This document shows positions 1 to 11,814 of a DNA stretch of 39,000 nucleotides, in pieces. The notes beneath the pieces were generated by a model. It was not told the origin of the DNA. It saw nothing but the letters and a program-made list of their open reading frames with translations, and did no database searches. Each line of letters begins with the position of its first letter. Position 1 is the first letter of the stretch. The DNA lies in the NCBI RefSeq assembly GCF_964204645.1, contig NC_134034.1, forward strand, positions 12,240,462 to 12,279,461, given 5' to 3'. The stretch comes from Tubulanus polymorphus (Eukaryota; Nemertea; Palaeonemertea; Tubulaniformes; Tubulanidae). The position numbers were made by a program, and so were the translations under genes.

Positions 1-126
1 TTACAGATTAAAAACTCTCTACCGACCGCTTCTATCAGGTTTACAGATTACAAACTCTCTACCGACCGCTTCTATCGGGTTTACAGATTACAAACTCTCT
101 ACCGGCCGCTTCTATCGGGTTTACAG
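1..126. repeat. 40-bp tandem repeat at left edge
   Basis: Three near-identical 40-bp units begin at 1, 41 and 81 with TTACAGATTA, and a fourth starts at 121 before diverging. The array is cut by the window edge, so its true size is unknown. Units differ by single bases (CGACCG or CGGCCG; TCAGGT or TCGGGT). No coding potential is seen. Confidence 0.9.
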
Positions 127-1725
<1,599 letters not shown>

Positions 1726-1740
1726 GTAACCTGTTTTAAT

Positions 1741-1822
1741 GTTAATCTAAAGCGCTATTATTATTTTAGAATATATAGCGCTATATAAAGAAATAAATTA
1801 TCATCATCATCATTATATTATT
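1741..1822. mobile_element. retroelement 3' end-like segment with GCGCTATATAA and ATC tail
   Basis: The segment carries AGCGCTATTATTATT, the 14-bp palindrome ATATAGCGCTATAT (1773-1786), then AAAGAAATAAATTA and a short (ATC)n run. From general knowledge, GCGCTATATAAAT followed by ATT or ATC runs is a common 3' end of non-LTR retrotransposons and dependent SINEs in marine invertebrates. No ORF or 5' part is present. Family and polarity are inferred and uncertain. Confidence 0.5.
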
Positions 1823-1992
1823 AAAATTAGTTGTCATTTACCTGATCAATGTTTCCGTTTAGCAGAAGCAGCAATAGGTTGAAGGTCACCAGTCCATCCA
1901 TTTCTCTGCCGGTTCGATTTATCGCATATAAATCCAACAATGACTAAAAAACACTTTTGAACGTTTCAAATGTTCGTCTGCAACGAGTGAAC

Positions 1993-2270
1993 CCGATTCG
2001 ACTCGATCTATAGAATCGGCAATGTCCGTCGCTTACGCAGGAATCCGATTCGACTCGAACTATAGAATCGGCAATGTCCGTCGCTTACGAAGGAATCCGA
2101 TTCGACTCGAACTATAGAATCGGCAATGTCCGTCGCTTACGAAGGAATCCGATTCGACTCGAACTACAGATTCGGCACTGTCCGTCGCTTACGAAGGAAT
2201 CCGATTCGACTCGAACTATATCCGTCGAATGAATCTCATTCGGCACCTCGTGAAAATTCGGCAATGTCCA
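1993..2270. repeat. 52-bp tandem repeat, 4 units plus degenerate end
   Basis: Units start at about 1993, 2045, 2097, 2149 and 2201 with CCGATTCGACTCGA and are 52 bp long. Each complete unit holds an inverted repeat, CCGATTC and GAATCGG, separated by 13 bases, then TGTCCGTCGCTTACG. The array decays after about 2224 into partial matches (ATTCGGCAATGTCC near 2257). Confidence 0.92.
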
Positions 2271-3367
2271 CAGGTTCTCTCGCGGATGTTGAGAGCGCAC
2301 ACGTCGGTTCAGTCTTATGTATCAATAAACCTCGGTAACCTTCAGAATGATTCCGAATCGAAGGGCTCACCACTTCGTCGGTCGAATGTAGGCCGCCCTA
2401 TATTTGATTCCCCGGCAAATTTCCACTTTTCTATGGTGAGAGGACTATTTATATTTCTAGTTGAATTCGTCTGGCGAATAACCACGATACACGCGTATCA
2501 ATTGCATATTAGTGACCGTTAAAAACTGTTACATTCAAATTCGAAATATTGACCCGATACCTTCTTGTCCAAGCGTAGTAGTGAAAACTATCGGTATTTT
2601 TGAACAAATGGGTTTCTAGACACAGTGTTTTGGAATCCGATATTATTCTATGTAAATATATATATTTATATTAGATCTTAAAATCGGCTTATTAAAGTTA
2701 TATATCATATACATATACTTCTAACAGGTGATCTACACGGAAGGCTACGGGAACGAACCGCAAAAAAAATTACACCGAAATTCCCCTCACGCCGAACCTC
2801 TTACGACAAATTCTAACCAATCAATGCTGATGGCTTTCTCTCCCGCTCTCCGTATCTCCTCTCTCTCTCCTCTCTCTCTCTCGGTAGATGTGCCTGGCTA
2901 CAGATTTCGACGGATTAGTCTGTGTCGATTGCGTTCGCTTATCTGAAAAGAGATTACAAACAAGATTACAGACGTGGCGAATGTTTGCACTAATGTACCG
3001 GGACTAATTTAACAATGACAGCGAGCGGATATTGCCACTGTTTAGACACGAACGCACCGCCTGACGTGCAAACTTCTAAATCAACAACCTGACGCGTGAC
3101 GTCATCCACGCCATCGGTATCGACAGCGATATCGCCGCTGTCCACGGGCTCATTAAACTTTTTATAAGGTCAGCTACCCTTTTCAACAAAACTGTGGAAC
3201 GTCTATGGTTAGGTAGTCTACACTAACTGTCCCTACTCAGAGCGTATTTCTAGCAGATGGTAGTGGGCCCTCCACCAAGAAATTTTGAAAAACTGCCCTT
3301 TTGCAAATATTTTTGTTAAAATATCCTTTTCCGGATTTCTCTGCCCCTCAAAATTCAAATGCTAGGA
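2271..3367. other. unique stretch with CT-rich tract and palindromic sites
   Basis: No gene is recognised. A CT-rich tract lies at 2838-2882. A palindromic CRE-like site TGACGTCA is at 3097-3104. A hairpin with arms GACAGCG and CGCTGTC is at 3122-3142, and a diverged relative (GACAGCGAGCGGATATTGCC) starts near 3018. TTTTTATAAGG near 3159 is TATA-like, but no transcript start can be shown. Confidence 0.4.
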
Positions 3368-3546
3368 ATGTGGAACTGAATCCAGATTCAAAATCAAACT
3401 CACAATACTGTGGAACTGGATGCAGAGTTGACTGAAACCTGCACAACTGTGGAACTGGATCCACGGTCAAATTAAACCGACTTTACTGTGGAACTGGATC
3501 CAGAGTCGAATTAAACCCGCACACTGTGGAACCGTTTATACAGAGC
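3368..3546 (+). repeat. 39-bp satellite family, locus A (degenerate)
   Basis: About four or five diverged units of the family whose core is ACTGTGGAACTGGATCCAGAG followed by TCAAATTAAACCCACACA. Spacing is irregular. I define this orientation as plus. The same core recurs at six other arrays in this window. Confidence 0.88.
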
Positions 3547-4003
3547 CAGCACGTTGGAATTGGTTATATTCTATTCAAACTCTATTCAACAACATATTTT
3601 TATGTATCAATAATTTTGCGCCGTTTCGTTTCGATTCCGCTACAAACGCTCGATAAACGATTAGACACAGAAACTCGAAATCCTCCGCTAAGATCTAAAA
3701 TCTAATATCTTAAATCTTAAATAGATCGAGGTTTTACCGTCTCTAGGTTTCGTTAACGATAACGATGGAATTACTATTAGTCTGTCTGAAAAACCTTTAA
3801 TACGCGGACAAAATCGATGGTTTACATTAATGTCCCGTTCCGAGTGTGGTTTATTGAATTCCCGGAGAATCTCGCGAGAACTTTCACTTAACACTTTTAA
3901 CTGTTGAAATATGTAGGAAATCGACAGATATTTCTGGGTTTATCTACACAAAAAAAAATCTTAATGGACTGCGCAGAAATCTGTAGAAAGCAACAGGCAA
4001 CTG

Positions 4004-4090
4004 CCAACGCGGCTACTGGTGGTAATAGAGGATTCCACTTATGGCAAGCGAGGAACCTTTAGGTGTCGCTAGTAGTAGTTGCTCGGTCTT
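4004..4090 (+). repeat. dispersed repeat with GGCAAGCGAGGA core, copy 1
   Basis: Contains GGCTACTGGTGGTAATAGAGG, then GGATTCCACTTATGGCAAGCG and GGAACC. The 12-mer GGCAAGCGAGGA is at 4043-4054. The segment aligns by eye with copies at 12624-12711 and, reverse-complemented, 13118-13199, and shares the core 12-mer with 6333-6344 and 25814-25825 (minus). Confidence 0.6.
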
Positions 4091-4762
4091 CTAGGTTCAA
4101 TTTTTCTAAACATCAGTTAAAAATCGAATTTGAACTTTTCTCCTGGAAATGTTTCCGAAATGTCCCCTTGAACTGTCAGTTAGAACAATAGCCAATCATC
4201 CAGTATTGCTGAAGATTAGTCTCAGGATAAAGTCAAAGCGATGGAAATATAACTACGTACAATAGCTCAAGGAAACATTTCAGACTCGTTTCGTTCTTTG
4301 TGTACATAAATATTAGCGCTGGCTACTTTACCGCTCACACATAGTCTCCCCTCCCTCCCCTCCCCTCCAATAAATAGAACGATCAGAAAATGCTCACTTT
4401 TTAGCTAAACACTAGTCATTATTTTCGCTCCAGAAGAATTAACGTGCTGTGAATGTCGCCACAGTGGCACAGAAGTCTTTCACCCAGTCACACATTTTTA
4501 AAGATTGTGCCGCGCGATTAGGACTGGTTTTTATGAATTGGTATCAGTAGCACAGCGGGAGGGTGGAGGGAGTCAGTTGTTTACGGGAAGGAAAAGTAAA
4601 AATGGTGATACGGTCTGTTTTTACGACTGTTGCTTAGGTGGCAACAGCCGCTCTGCAAAACAGAAAGACACCATGTTCAAAAAACTCGAAACCTATAAAT
4701 GAAGAAAATTACATCTAACAGAACAGATGGAATGGATTCGTGGTGAGAGCCCGTCTGCTTAC

Positions 4763-5193
4763 GAGGGAGAGAGTGTCCTCTCCTCACAGCTGTAGAGGGA
4801 GAGAGTGTCCTCTCCTCACAGCTGTAGAGGGAGAGAGTGTCCTCTCCTCACAGCTGTAGAAGGAGAGAGTGTCCTCTCCTCACAGCTGTAGAGGGAGAGA
4901 GTGTCCTCTCCTCACAGCTGTAGAGGGAGAGAGTGTCCTCTCCTCACAGCTGTAGAGGGAGAGAGTGTCCTCTCCTCACAGCTGTAGAAGGAGAGAGTGT
5001 CCTCTCCTCACAGCTGTAGAAGGAGAGAGTGTCCTCTCCTCACAGCTGTAGAGGGAGAGAGTGTCCTCTGCTCATAGCTGTAGAGGGAGAGATTGTCCTC
5101 TCCTCACAGCTGTAGAAGGAGAGAGTGTCCTCTCCTCACAGCTGTAGAGGGAGAGAGTGTCCTCTCCTCACAGCTGTAGAAGGAGAGAGTGTC
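4763..5193. repeat. 32-bp tandem array, about 13.4 units
   Basis: Highly regular 32-bp units made of GGAGAGAGTGTCCTCTCC, then TCACAGCTGTAGA. Each unit has two inverted repeats: GGAGAG and CTCTCC around AGTGTC, and the perfect palindrome ACAGCTGT. Units are nearly identical; variants alternate AGAGGG and AGAAGG, and one unit (about 5063-5095) carries a cluster of substitutions. High identity suggests recent amplification or homogenisation. Confidence 0.96.
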
Positions 5194-5217
5194 GATGAGT
5201 TTTAAATCTGTAACTCA

Positions 5218-5448
5218 GAACTGTGGAACTGGGTCGAGAGGAATAGTTTATATGGCCTGACTGGTCACGACAGCGATTAACGCACGGACCAGATTAACTT
5301 TCAAACCCTTAACATTCCGCGCCTAGCGCCGTAGTACACAGTGGTAGTCGTGCAATTTCTGAATGCTGGGCTGCAATAAGTGATTTAAGTTTTAACTGAC
5401 TGGAAATAAACTGATTTCAACTCAGAACTGTGGAAACTCTATCCTGGG
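5218..5448 (+). repeat. two solo 39-bp family cores
   Basis: AACTCAGAACTGTGGAACTG occurs near 5214-5233 and AACTCAGAACTGTGGAAACT near 5419-5438, about 205 bp apart in the same orientation. Both have AACTCAG in front, unlike the array monomers, which have CCCACACA. The same alternative flank occurs in the inverted pair at 22.78 kb. Confidence 0.65.
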
Positions 5449-7066
5449 TTCTTTATTTGATAAATGAGTGACGTCGTGGTGGGAATGGGAGATATTGGTG
5501 ACGACTGGAACCAACCATTTTCCTTTCCTCGATAAGAAGAACTGCTTAAACCAACAGGAGATATGTTTTATGATGTTTTTTAGTGACAACTTACGACGGT
5601 TACTAGCATCAGTTTGTCGATTATCCGACTGACTGCTGACTGTGTTATCTGAAACACATCGACCTGAAGGTGAACACTGTCTGCCCACGCGACGGATCGG
5701 AGACGCCCGCTTGCAGTTCTACGCGGATAAGTGCCATACTTCTATATTGACCACATGTTGTCTTATCCGACTGTTCACACGACTTATCACGCTTACCTCT
5801 CTTATCAGTGTATAAGGTTTTGTAATACGCGTTAAAGACCGTGCGCTATGGTATACAGCAGCGAATCCGGCCGGAGTAATTCGAGCGCGCTAGACGGTCA
5901 AGCGTTCACTCCTCAGACGTCTCAGGTACCGGGTGAGAACTTATGTTCGGTGACCTAAACTTTGATTTCAACAAAATCAACCGACCATCCAAACCTATAT
6001 CTATATCTCTATTCAAAATCAGACCCTCTGCTTTGTCCCCTATAGGTGTAAATCTGGTCGGTTTGCGAAGGAAACGCCAAAGATAGAAAAAACCATTGAC
6101 TTTTCAACAATGATTTATCAACTATGATATCTGTACTTCATTTTCGGATTTCAAAATTTAATCCTCTGTGTCGTCCTTGGTAGGTGTGGTGCTGGGTTTG
6201 TGGGAAACTCGAAGGATCAAATCAAGTCAAAGAGCGAGAATCATCCTTATATTTCAATCAAGATTTAATGAAGAATATAGTTTGGACCTCGCCATCCTTG
6301 ATTGCCAGTGTGGCTGAAGGCGACCAAACCCTGGCAAGCGAGGACGGGCTGATAAATGTTTTCAAATCTAAGTCTTTGCTAACGAATTGACGCGTGTTTA
6401 TACTTGGCTCCGTTCGTTTTACAAATCTCAAACGGATCTGATTTATAATTCCGATATACTTCCCTGCACACGCTCGTTCAGCGAATGAAAATCGTGATTT
6501 TGAAAACTGTTAGCGACAATCTGTTTGATCTGAAAGCCCAATCCCCCGCGGGAGCTGTTGCTACCCGGCTATATCGTCCGGCAGATCACGTAACAACAAT
6601 TAATCAAACAACTTAAAACCGTTTCGGCTTCTAGTCGCTCACGCAATGTTCAGACTGCTCGTCGTGTTATACACGAAATTGGTCGTCATCATCAATTACG
6701 GTACAAATTCAAACATCTGTAATAATTTGATTAAAAAATACGCCGTCGTCGTCGTTTCGCCTTCACGAGTCGGTAGTTTTCATTTTACAAGCAATCGATC
6801 TTCGCAGACGAAACGAAACGATGTTGTTATATTGAAACAAGTGTTGTTCGCGTTTTAGTAATCGCCGAGCCGTGCAGCGCGTGTACGGCTCAATCGCGTC
6901 GTTAAGTCGTTAATCTTCGACGTATTAAAAATCTATTCCGCCGACGGCGACGGAGAAATATTCGGCGGCAATTAATGTTTCTTTAGAGTTCACCGGTTGG
7001 GTTAATTGCGTCTGTGTACGTTTTAACGCTTGTTTTTCTTCAGTATAGTTTAAACTTGTCGTCGCG
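5449..7066. other. mostly unique stretch, no gene seen
   Basis: Holds only short overlapping ORFs. A partial copy of the GGCAAGCGAGGA repeat lies at 6290-6350 (core 6333-6344). A small perfect hairpin, GAGCCGT and ACGGCTC, lies at 6867-6891. I see no RNA gene or conserved protein motif. Confidence 0.45.
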
Positions 7067-7104
7067 CAGCTGCTGCTGCTGCTGCTGCTGCTGCTACTGC
7101 TGCC
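7067..7104. repeat. (CTG)n microsatellite
   Basis: About 12 CTG/GCT units with one CTA interruption. It would read as polyserine or polyleucine in short ORFs that I regard as spurious. Confidence 0.9.
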
Positions 7105-7138
7105 GCCTCTCCCTGCTTTGGTGATCGTTATACACTGA

Positions 7139-7230
7139 TTAATCCAAATGACGATTTTCACTTAGTAAATTGGATTATTAGAAATACAGATCGGGAATCA
7201 AAAATGCAATGTGCCGACTTATCCGAATGA
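7139..7230 (+). repeat. dispersed repeat related to 37.36-37.73 kb
   Basis: The segment AATCCAAATGACGATTTTCA, followed by a match to CTTAGTAAATTGGATTA and AGATCGGGAATCAAAAATG, aligns by eye with the segment starting at 37363 (ATCCAAATGGCGATTCCTAC). Identity is moderate. No terminal repeats or coding sequence were seen, so the type of element is unknown. Confidence 0.5.
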
Positions 7231-7248
7231 CGACTTAACCTAGTTCTA

Positions 7249-7321
7249 GCAGCAGCAGCAGCAGCAGAAGCAACAGCACCACCAGTAGCAGCAACACCAG
7301 CAGCAGCACCAGTAGCAGCAA

Positions 7322-7362
<41 letters not shown>

Positions 7363-7402
7363 CCAGCAGCAGTAGCAGCAGCAACACCAGTAGCAGCAGC
7401 AC
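7249..7402. repeat. CAG-rich array with CAACACCAG interruptions
   Basis: CAG runs interrupted by CAACAGCACCACCAG and CAACACCAG blocks. Minus-strand frames read as alanine-rich or leucine-rich peptides of 62-105 residues, a product of the triplet period. There is no sequence beside the repeat that looks like protein. Confidence 0.93.
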
Positions 7403-8267
7403 TGCGCCATGACCCAATGACATCCTGTACAGTTTTACATTCAGTTATCACACAGTCGTTTCCCCCAACGAGCAAAACATGTTCCAGTAAAAAACCCCGA
7501 ACATGAACAGCGCATTACTATAGAATAGTCCGTACGCTCGGAGAATAGATTTAATCAAACCAACTTCATAGAAATACAAAATTCAAAAGATTTAGATTGA
7601 AATTTATTTGTCAATATTGTTAAATTAATAAATCATTATTTTCTATTTTCCTCATTTAAACAAACTATCTTTTTTACTCTCCGAAGCTTTGTTCCATGAT
7701 CTTGATGCTATTCATTATTACAGAAAACTAAAAAACAAAAACGTCTGAACGGTTTTGAACACAATAAGTTTTTAAGGAGCGGTGGTCACCCGTCATTTTC
7801 ACACCTACCCTCTCTGATAATCGGGCATTCCTGTTGAAAGATTTGCAGCAAGTATGTTCTTTTTTTATTTTAGTGGCTAAATAAGCGGCAAATTGTATAA
7901 AAAATTAAGTTTTTTGTATATGTTGACGTAGACAGCCTCGATGTTATATCAGAGGTATGTACAGTCCCACATACTCCAGCATAATGGAGGATACCCATCT
8001 TGATAGCAGCGACATCTACCGCCGATTTTGGTCAACGATCGCGTTTCGTTGTCCATTAATTTTTTACTCGCATTGTCGACGAATGAAAATTGGAATCGTG
8101 CGAGTGCTTATCACTGACTTATCACCGGCTTATCATACGGGTATAGCTGCTTACCGTAGCGTGTTATTACCGAATCAGACCCGATCGCTTATTGCGCGAC
8201 GAGTCATGAATCGAAACCGGTCCCTACGGAGTTATACATAACATACACTTCAGCTGCGGGTCAAAAA
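7403..8267. other. unique stretch, no gene seen
   Basis: AT-rich sequence with no recognisable gene, RNA or tandem repeat. An ORF of 94 codons lies at 7957-8241 on the plus strand, with no identifiable domain; by length it is compatible with chance. Confidence 0.4.
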
Positions 8268-8624
8268 CCAGCAGCAGCAGTAGCACCACCACCAGCAGCG
8301 GCAGCAGTACCCCAGCATCACCACCAGCAACACCACCAGCAGCACCAGCAACACCACCAGCAGCACCAGCAGTGGCAGCGGCAGCGGCAGTACCCCAGCA
8401 CCACCAGCAACAGCACCACCACCAGCAGCAGCAGCAGCAGTACCCCAGCATCACCACCAGCAACACCACCAGCAGCACCAGCAGTGGCAGCGGCAGCGGC
8501 AGTACCCCAGCACCACCAGCAACAGCACCACCACCAGCACCATCACCACCAGCAGCAGCAGCAGCAGTACCCCAGCATCATCACCAGCAACACCACCAGC
8601 AGCACTGGCACCAGCGCCACAGCC
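8268..8624. repeat. CAG/CACCAG minisatellite with about 130-bp higher-order unit
   Basis: Triplet-based array of CAG, CAC, CAA and ACC codons. The marker TACCCCAGCATCA recurs at 8308, 8441 and 8568, which gives higher-order spacings of 133 and 127 bp. A plus-strand frame (8372-8677) gives a Q/H/S/P-rich 101-residue reading that runs out of the array and stops. I treat it as repeat-derived. Confidence 0.93.
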
Positions 8625-8750
8625 ATTACATTTTATGCTTAAACTCAAGTTTTAATTTTTGGAAACCAGAGATTTAGAAAAAAACATATAGGATTTAGAA
8701 GTTTTTCACCAACCACAAATACACGTTAAAAAGAGAAAGAAAAACGAAGG

Positions 8751-8828
8751 AAAACTAAGAGACGTTTAGACTAGTTTTGAAAATGTCTCCCAGTATTGAG
8801 AATAAATGTCACTACTCGCTTAGTTTTT
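8751..8828 (-). repeat. single diverged unit of the 13.99-14.33 kb array
   Basis: Read on the minus strand it gives AAAAACTAAGCGAGTAGTGA, then CATTTATTCTCAATACTGGGAGACATTTTC and AAAACTAGTC. This matches the unit of the array at 13987-14330 in opposite orientation. It shows that the array monomer also exists as a dispersed copy. Confidence 0.65.
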
Positions 8829-10733
8829 CTTCATATTCGATGGTTTTTCCTGAATTACTGTTCTTACTGTCTATCACTGCACTACTGGGCAGATAGAATT
8901 GACCTCGCAGATTATCGATCGAAACATGAAATTCTCCGATTCTCGCAAACTTCCGGCTGCTGCAAACGGCAACATCCGGGACATTATTTGTAAGTTCCGG
9001 TCCTCGCGGCGTGGTCGATCGATACGATCCGCCTCGTTGTCGCGCGGTAATCCAATCGATAATTCTAATGCAGACGACACGTCATATGGGAAACATCACG
9101 ATAAAACAAACTTCATATCAGACAATTTCATTTTCGTTTTGTATACCGCATTTTGAGTAAAATATCGTTCCATTGAAAGTCGATTCAATCAGTCGTGAAA
9201 GTCGTGACTTGAATCAGAAATTGGCATCAAATCTTTAGACTTAGTCTGAAAAAGGCAAGAAAACTAGAATCCGAAATGTTTCCTAAAATAGTTGATTCGA
9301 CCTATGGGTTAATTACTAGTCGTTCCGGAAGATGATTGAACTGTTATCTCAAGGAAACTTTTCTGACCCGTTTTTTCGTAACTTCTGTAATTCAAAGATC
9401 GACAGTGGGATAAAGTCGAAACATCCAATAAGCGACTAGCCCAGGGAAGTTTTTCCGACTCAATCTTTCATTCTTAGCGTGAGGATTCTCTATATTGGAT
9501 TGTTGTCTCCTCGCTTCTGATCTCGCCGCTTTAACCCGGCACGAATGCCGTACAAAATAACTAACTAGCCGCTTATTGGCGGTCAATCGAAAATGGCAAA
9601 AGCCAAACGTCGGGCACAAGCGAGGATGACAAGTCTTGGAACAAAAGATCAACAAGCCGACGATTGATGTTAGATAGATGACGGTGGATATTTCTGTAAC
9701 GACAAGAGTAGAGAGAGAGAGAGAGTTCACCGACGGGTCTCGTTTGTATCAATAATATTTCTGTGAGTCAGAAATAATGAAAGGATAATGGAAATCCGGT
9801 TTTTCTCGTGTGGTTATCAAGATTGACGGTGGTCGGTCGAGGGAGACGCGCGCGGTGAAATTGACCGAATGATTTTTTCAATTAATTGTCGATGAAGATA
9901 GCGACAATAGGGAAGTGTTCTATAGGGAGTTATAGTGGCAACATAATCATGTACTTTTTATAGAAAAGAGAAGGGAACTTGTTTTTTTAGAAAACATCCA
10001 AGTCTTTATCTAACCAATTCTATTGTCTAATTTATAATTTTACAAGTCATTTTAGATTCCAGCTTCTTTTCGCAATGGTAAATTCTCAGAATCCAGGTCC
10101 CTTGTGTTGTTCACGAGTTCGATTAAGCTCCCTGAGTTGAAATAAGTTACTTATTGAACAGAGTGAACACGTTAGTTGTTTGTCCATGTTGTGAGTTCAA
10201 GTGGAGTGTTCGAGACTAACTTTCGAGGTTACATCGTTAGGTTTATCAGCGAACCGAGAGGGACCAAACGTCGTGAGGTCGGCTTTCTATAGCACAGCGT
10301 GACGCTAAGCCATAACATAAAGTACAAATTGTTCCAGTTTATTAAATATAAGTTCGTTTTTAATTAGATTATTTAGACTCGAATTTCACCTCACATCATT
10401 GTGTCACATGTATCTGAGTCCAGAACCGTGCGTGTTCATCTTGCCAAACACGTCTTGCGCTGTCAAACCAATCAAACCGCTGAAAAAGACCCGTCTGCCG
10501 GTGACGACCGATTCGACCCCGACAACAATTCATATCCCAACGTAATTGATTCGGTAACGAGTAGACGTTAATCTTGATCGTGTGCGCGCGATACTCGAAT
10601 GACGAATGTGGAGCGTTACTTTGATCCAGGGGTTAATTGAAACGTCGCTGCGGTGACCGGACAGAGTTTTATATTTACTGATGGCAAACGCGTCGTAGCG
10701 AAGGGAGGAATGGAAAAAGCCCACCAAAGATTT
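8829..10733. other. mostly unique stretch with a weak dispersed motif
   Basis: No gene recognised. A degenerate motif, CTCAAGGAAACTTTTCTGAC near 9351 and CCCAGGGAAGTTTTTCCGAC near 9440, resembles CTCAAGGAAACATTTCAGAC near 4267 and CTCGAGGAAATATTTCGGTC near 33003, and probably marks an old repeat. A short GA run ends near 9725. Confidence 0.4.
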
Positions 10734-10890
10734 GGATTTGAACCTGATGGTATCACGAGCATTCGTATAGATAGACTGGTTGCCTGTCGAATTCTGCGCC
10801 GCCCACATTCGCAGTCCGAGACCGGCAACCAGTCTACTCGCATAGAAAAGTAACGAAAAAGAAAATAGCCCTAACACTGGGATTCGAACC
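10734..10890 (-). repeat. two tRNA-like box B segments around a 13-bp hairpin
   Basis: On the minus strand, GGTTCAAATCC (10734-10744) and GGTTCGAATCC (10880-10890) match the RNA polymerase III box B, and both are preceded by CCATCA. Between them is a perfect 13-bp inverted repeat, TAGACTGGTTGCC (10772-10784) and GGCAACCAGTCTA (10824-10836). No complete cloverleaf can be drawn, so these are tRNA-derived repeat fragments rather than tRNA genes. Confidence 0.45.
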
Positions 10891-11330
10891 TGATGGCCGT
10901 GCACCACGGTGTGTAGAACTAGAAGCTATTCCCGAGAACCCAGTTTTCATCGAGTGAGAATAACGAGGACAGTGCAGCTTACAAAGTGCTCAAACTTTAT
11001 TTTCACAGAATCACCGATTCTCCACTCGCTGTCCCGAGAGGGGGGGTTGGGGGTAAGAGCGTTAAGACTGACTGCGCTCGACGACCCCTGCTGCGGTATA
11101 ACGGCGCCATCGGCAAATTGAAACCAATAAACGTCAATTGAGATGAATATATGTTGATGAAATGCGTCGAGAAGTCACAGTTAAATCGTGACATGTTTAC
11201 TAAACTCACATAACAACAGAGCTTGAGTCTCACTGCGCAGTGTTCATCTAATCAGTAAACAGCGATTATACACTGCGATAACTACTAACGCAATATTCAT
11301 TTAAATCTGGACCCGAATACCTACCTATGT
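10891..11330. other. unique stretch, no gene seen
   Basis: Mixed-composition sequence with a G-rich patch at 11039-11054 and no recognisable gene. It ends where the minus-oriented 39-bp array begins. Confidence 0.4.
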
Positions 11331-11814
11331 GCAGTTCCACAGTGTGGATTTGATTTGACTCTGAATCCAGTTCCACAGTTGTGTGAGTTAAATTTGACTC
11401 TGGACCCAGTTCTACAGTTGTGTGAATTTGATATGACTCTGAATCCAGTTCCACAGTTGTGTGGGTTTAATTTGACTCTGGACCCAGTTCCACAATTGTG
11501 TGGGTTTAATTTGACACTGGACCCAGTTCTACAGTTGTGTGGGTTTAAATTGTCTCTGGATCTAGGTCCACAGTGGGTTTAATTTGACTGTTAACCCAGT
11601 TCCACGGTTGTATGGGTTTAATTTGTCTCTGGATCCAGTTCCACAGTTGTGTGGGTTTAATTTTACTCTGGACCCAGTCCCACAGTTAAATCGGTTTAAT
11701 ATGACTATGAACCCTTTTCCAGAGTTATGTGGTTTTAATTTGACTCCGGATCCAGTTCAACAGCTGTATTATGAATTAGCTGTTGAACTGATTTGACTCT
11801 GAACCCAGTTCGAC
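11331..11814 (-). repeat. 39-bp satellite family, locus B
   Basis: About 12 units in minus orientation, read as CCAGTTCCACAGTTGTGTGG and GTTTAATTTGACTCTGGAC. The period of 39 bp is 13 codons, so all frames remain open and give the false peptide repeat LCGFNLTLDPVPQ. Near its right end a 13-bp inverted repeat, CAGTTCAACAGCT (11753-11765) and AGCTGTTGAACTG (11778-11790), is centred on a diverged unit. Confidence 0.95.

Noticed and set aside
4763-5193. Possible CRISPR array
   Set aside because: The units are contiguous with no unique spacers. The same holds for the 39-bp, 52-bp and 75-bp arrays, and the window is eukaryotic in character.
7158-7475. Alanine-rich minus-strand ORF of 105 codons
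   Set aside because: Produced by the CAG array on the opposite strand; another minus-strand frame gives a poly-leucine reading as well.
8372-8677. Q/H/S/P-rich ORF of 101 codons
   Set aside because: It is contained almost entirely in the CAG/CAC minisatellite and has no non-repeat domain; it is kept as a finding only for transcript checks.
9171-9222. Weak inverted repeat GATTCAA and TTGAATC with GTCGTGA direct repeats
   Set aside because: Seven-base arms with mixed direct and inverted matches are expected by chance in a region of this size.
11355-11796. ORFs with a 13-residue repeat (LCGFNLTLDPVPQ), also at 20341-20625, 27240-27551 and 34542-35178
   Set aside because: The 39-bp satellite period equals 13 codons, so open frames are automatic. 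Frames are open on both strands at 34.5-35.0 kb, and the dispersed loci are degenerate.
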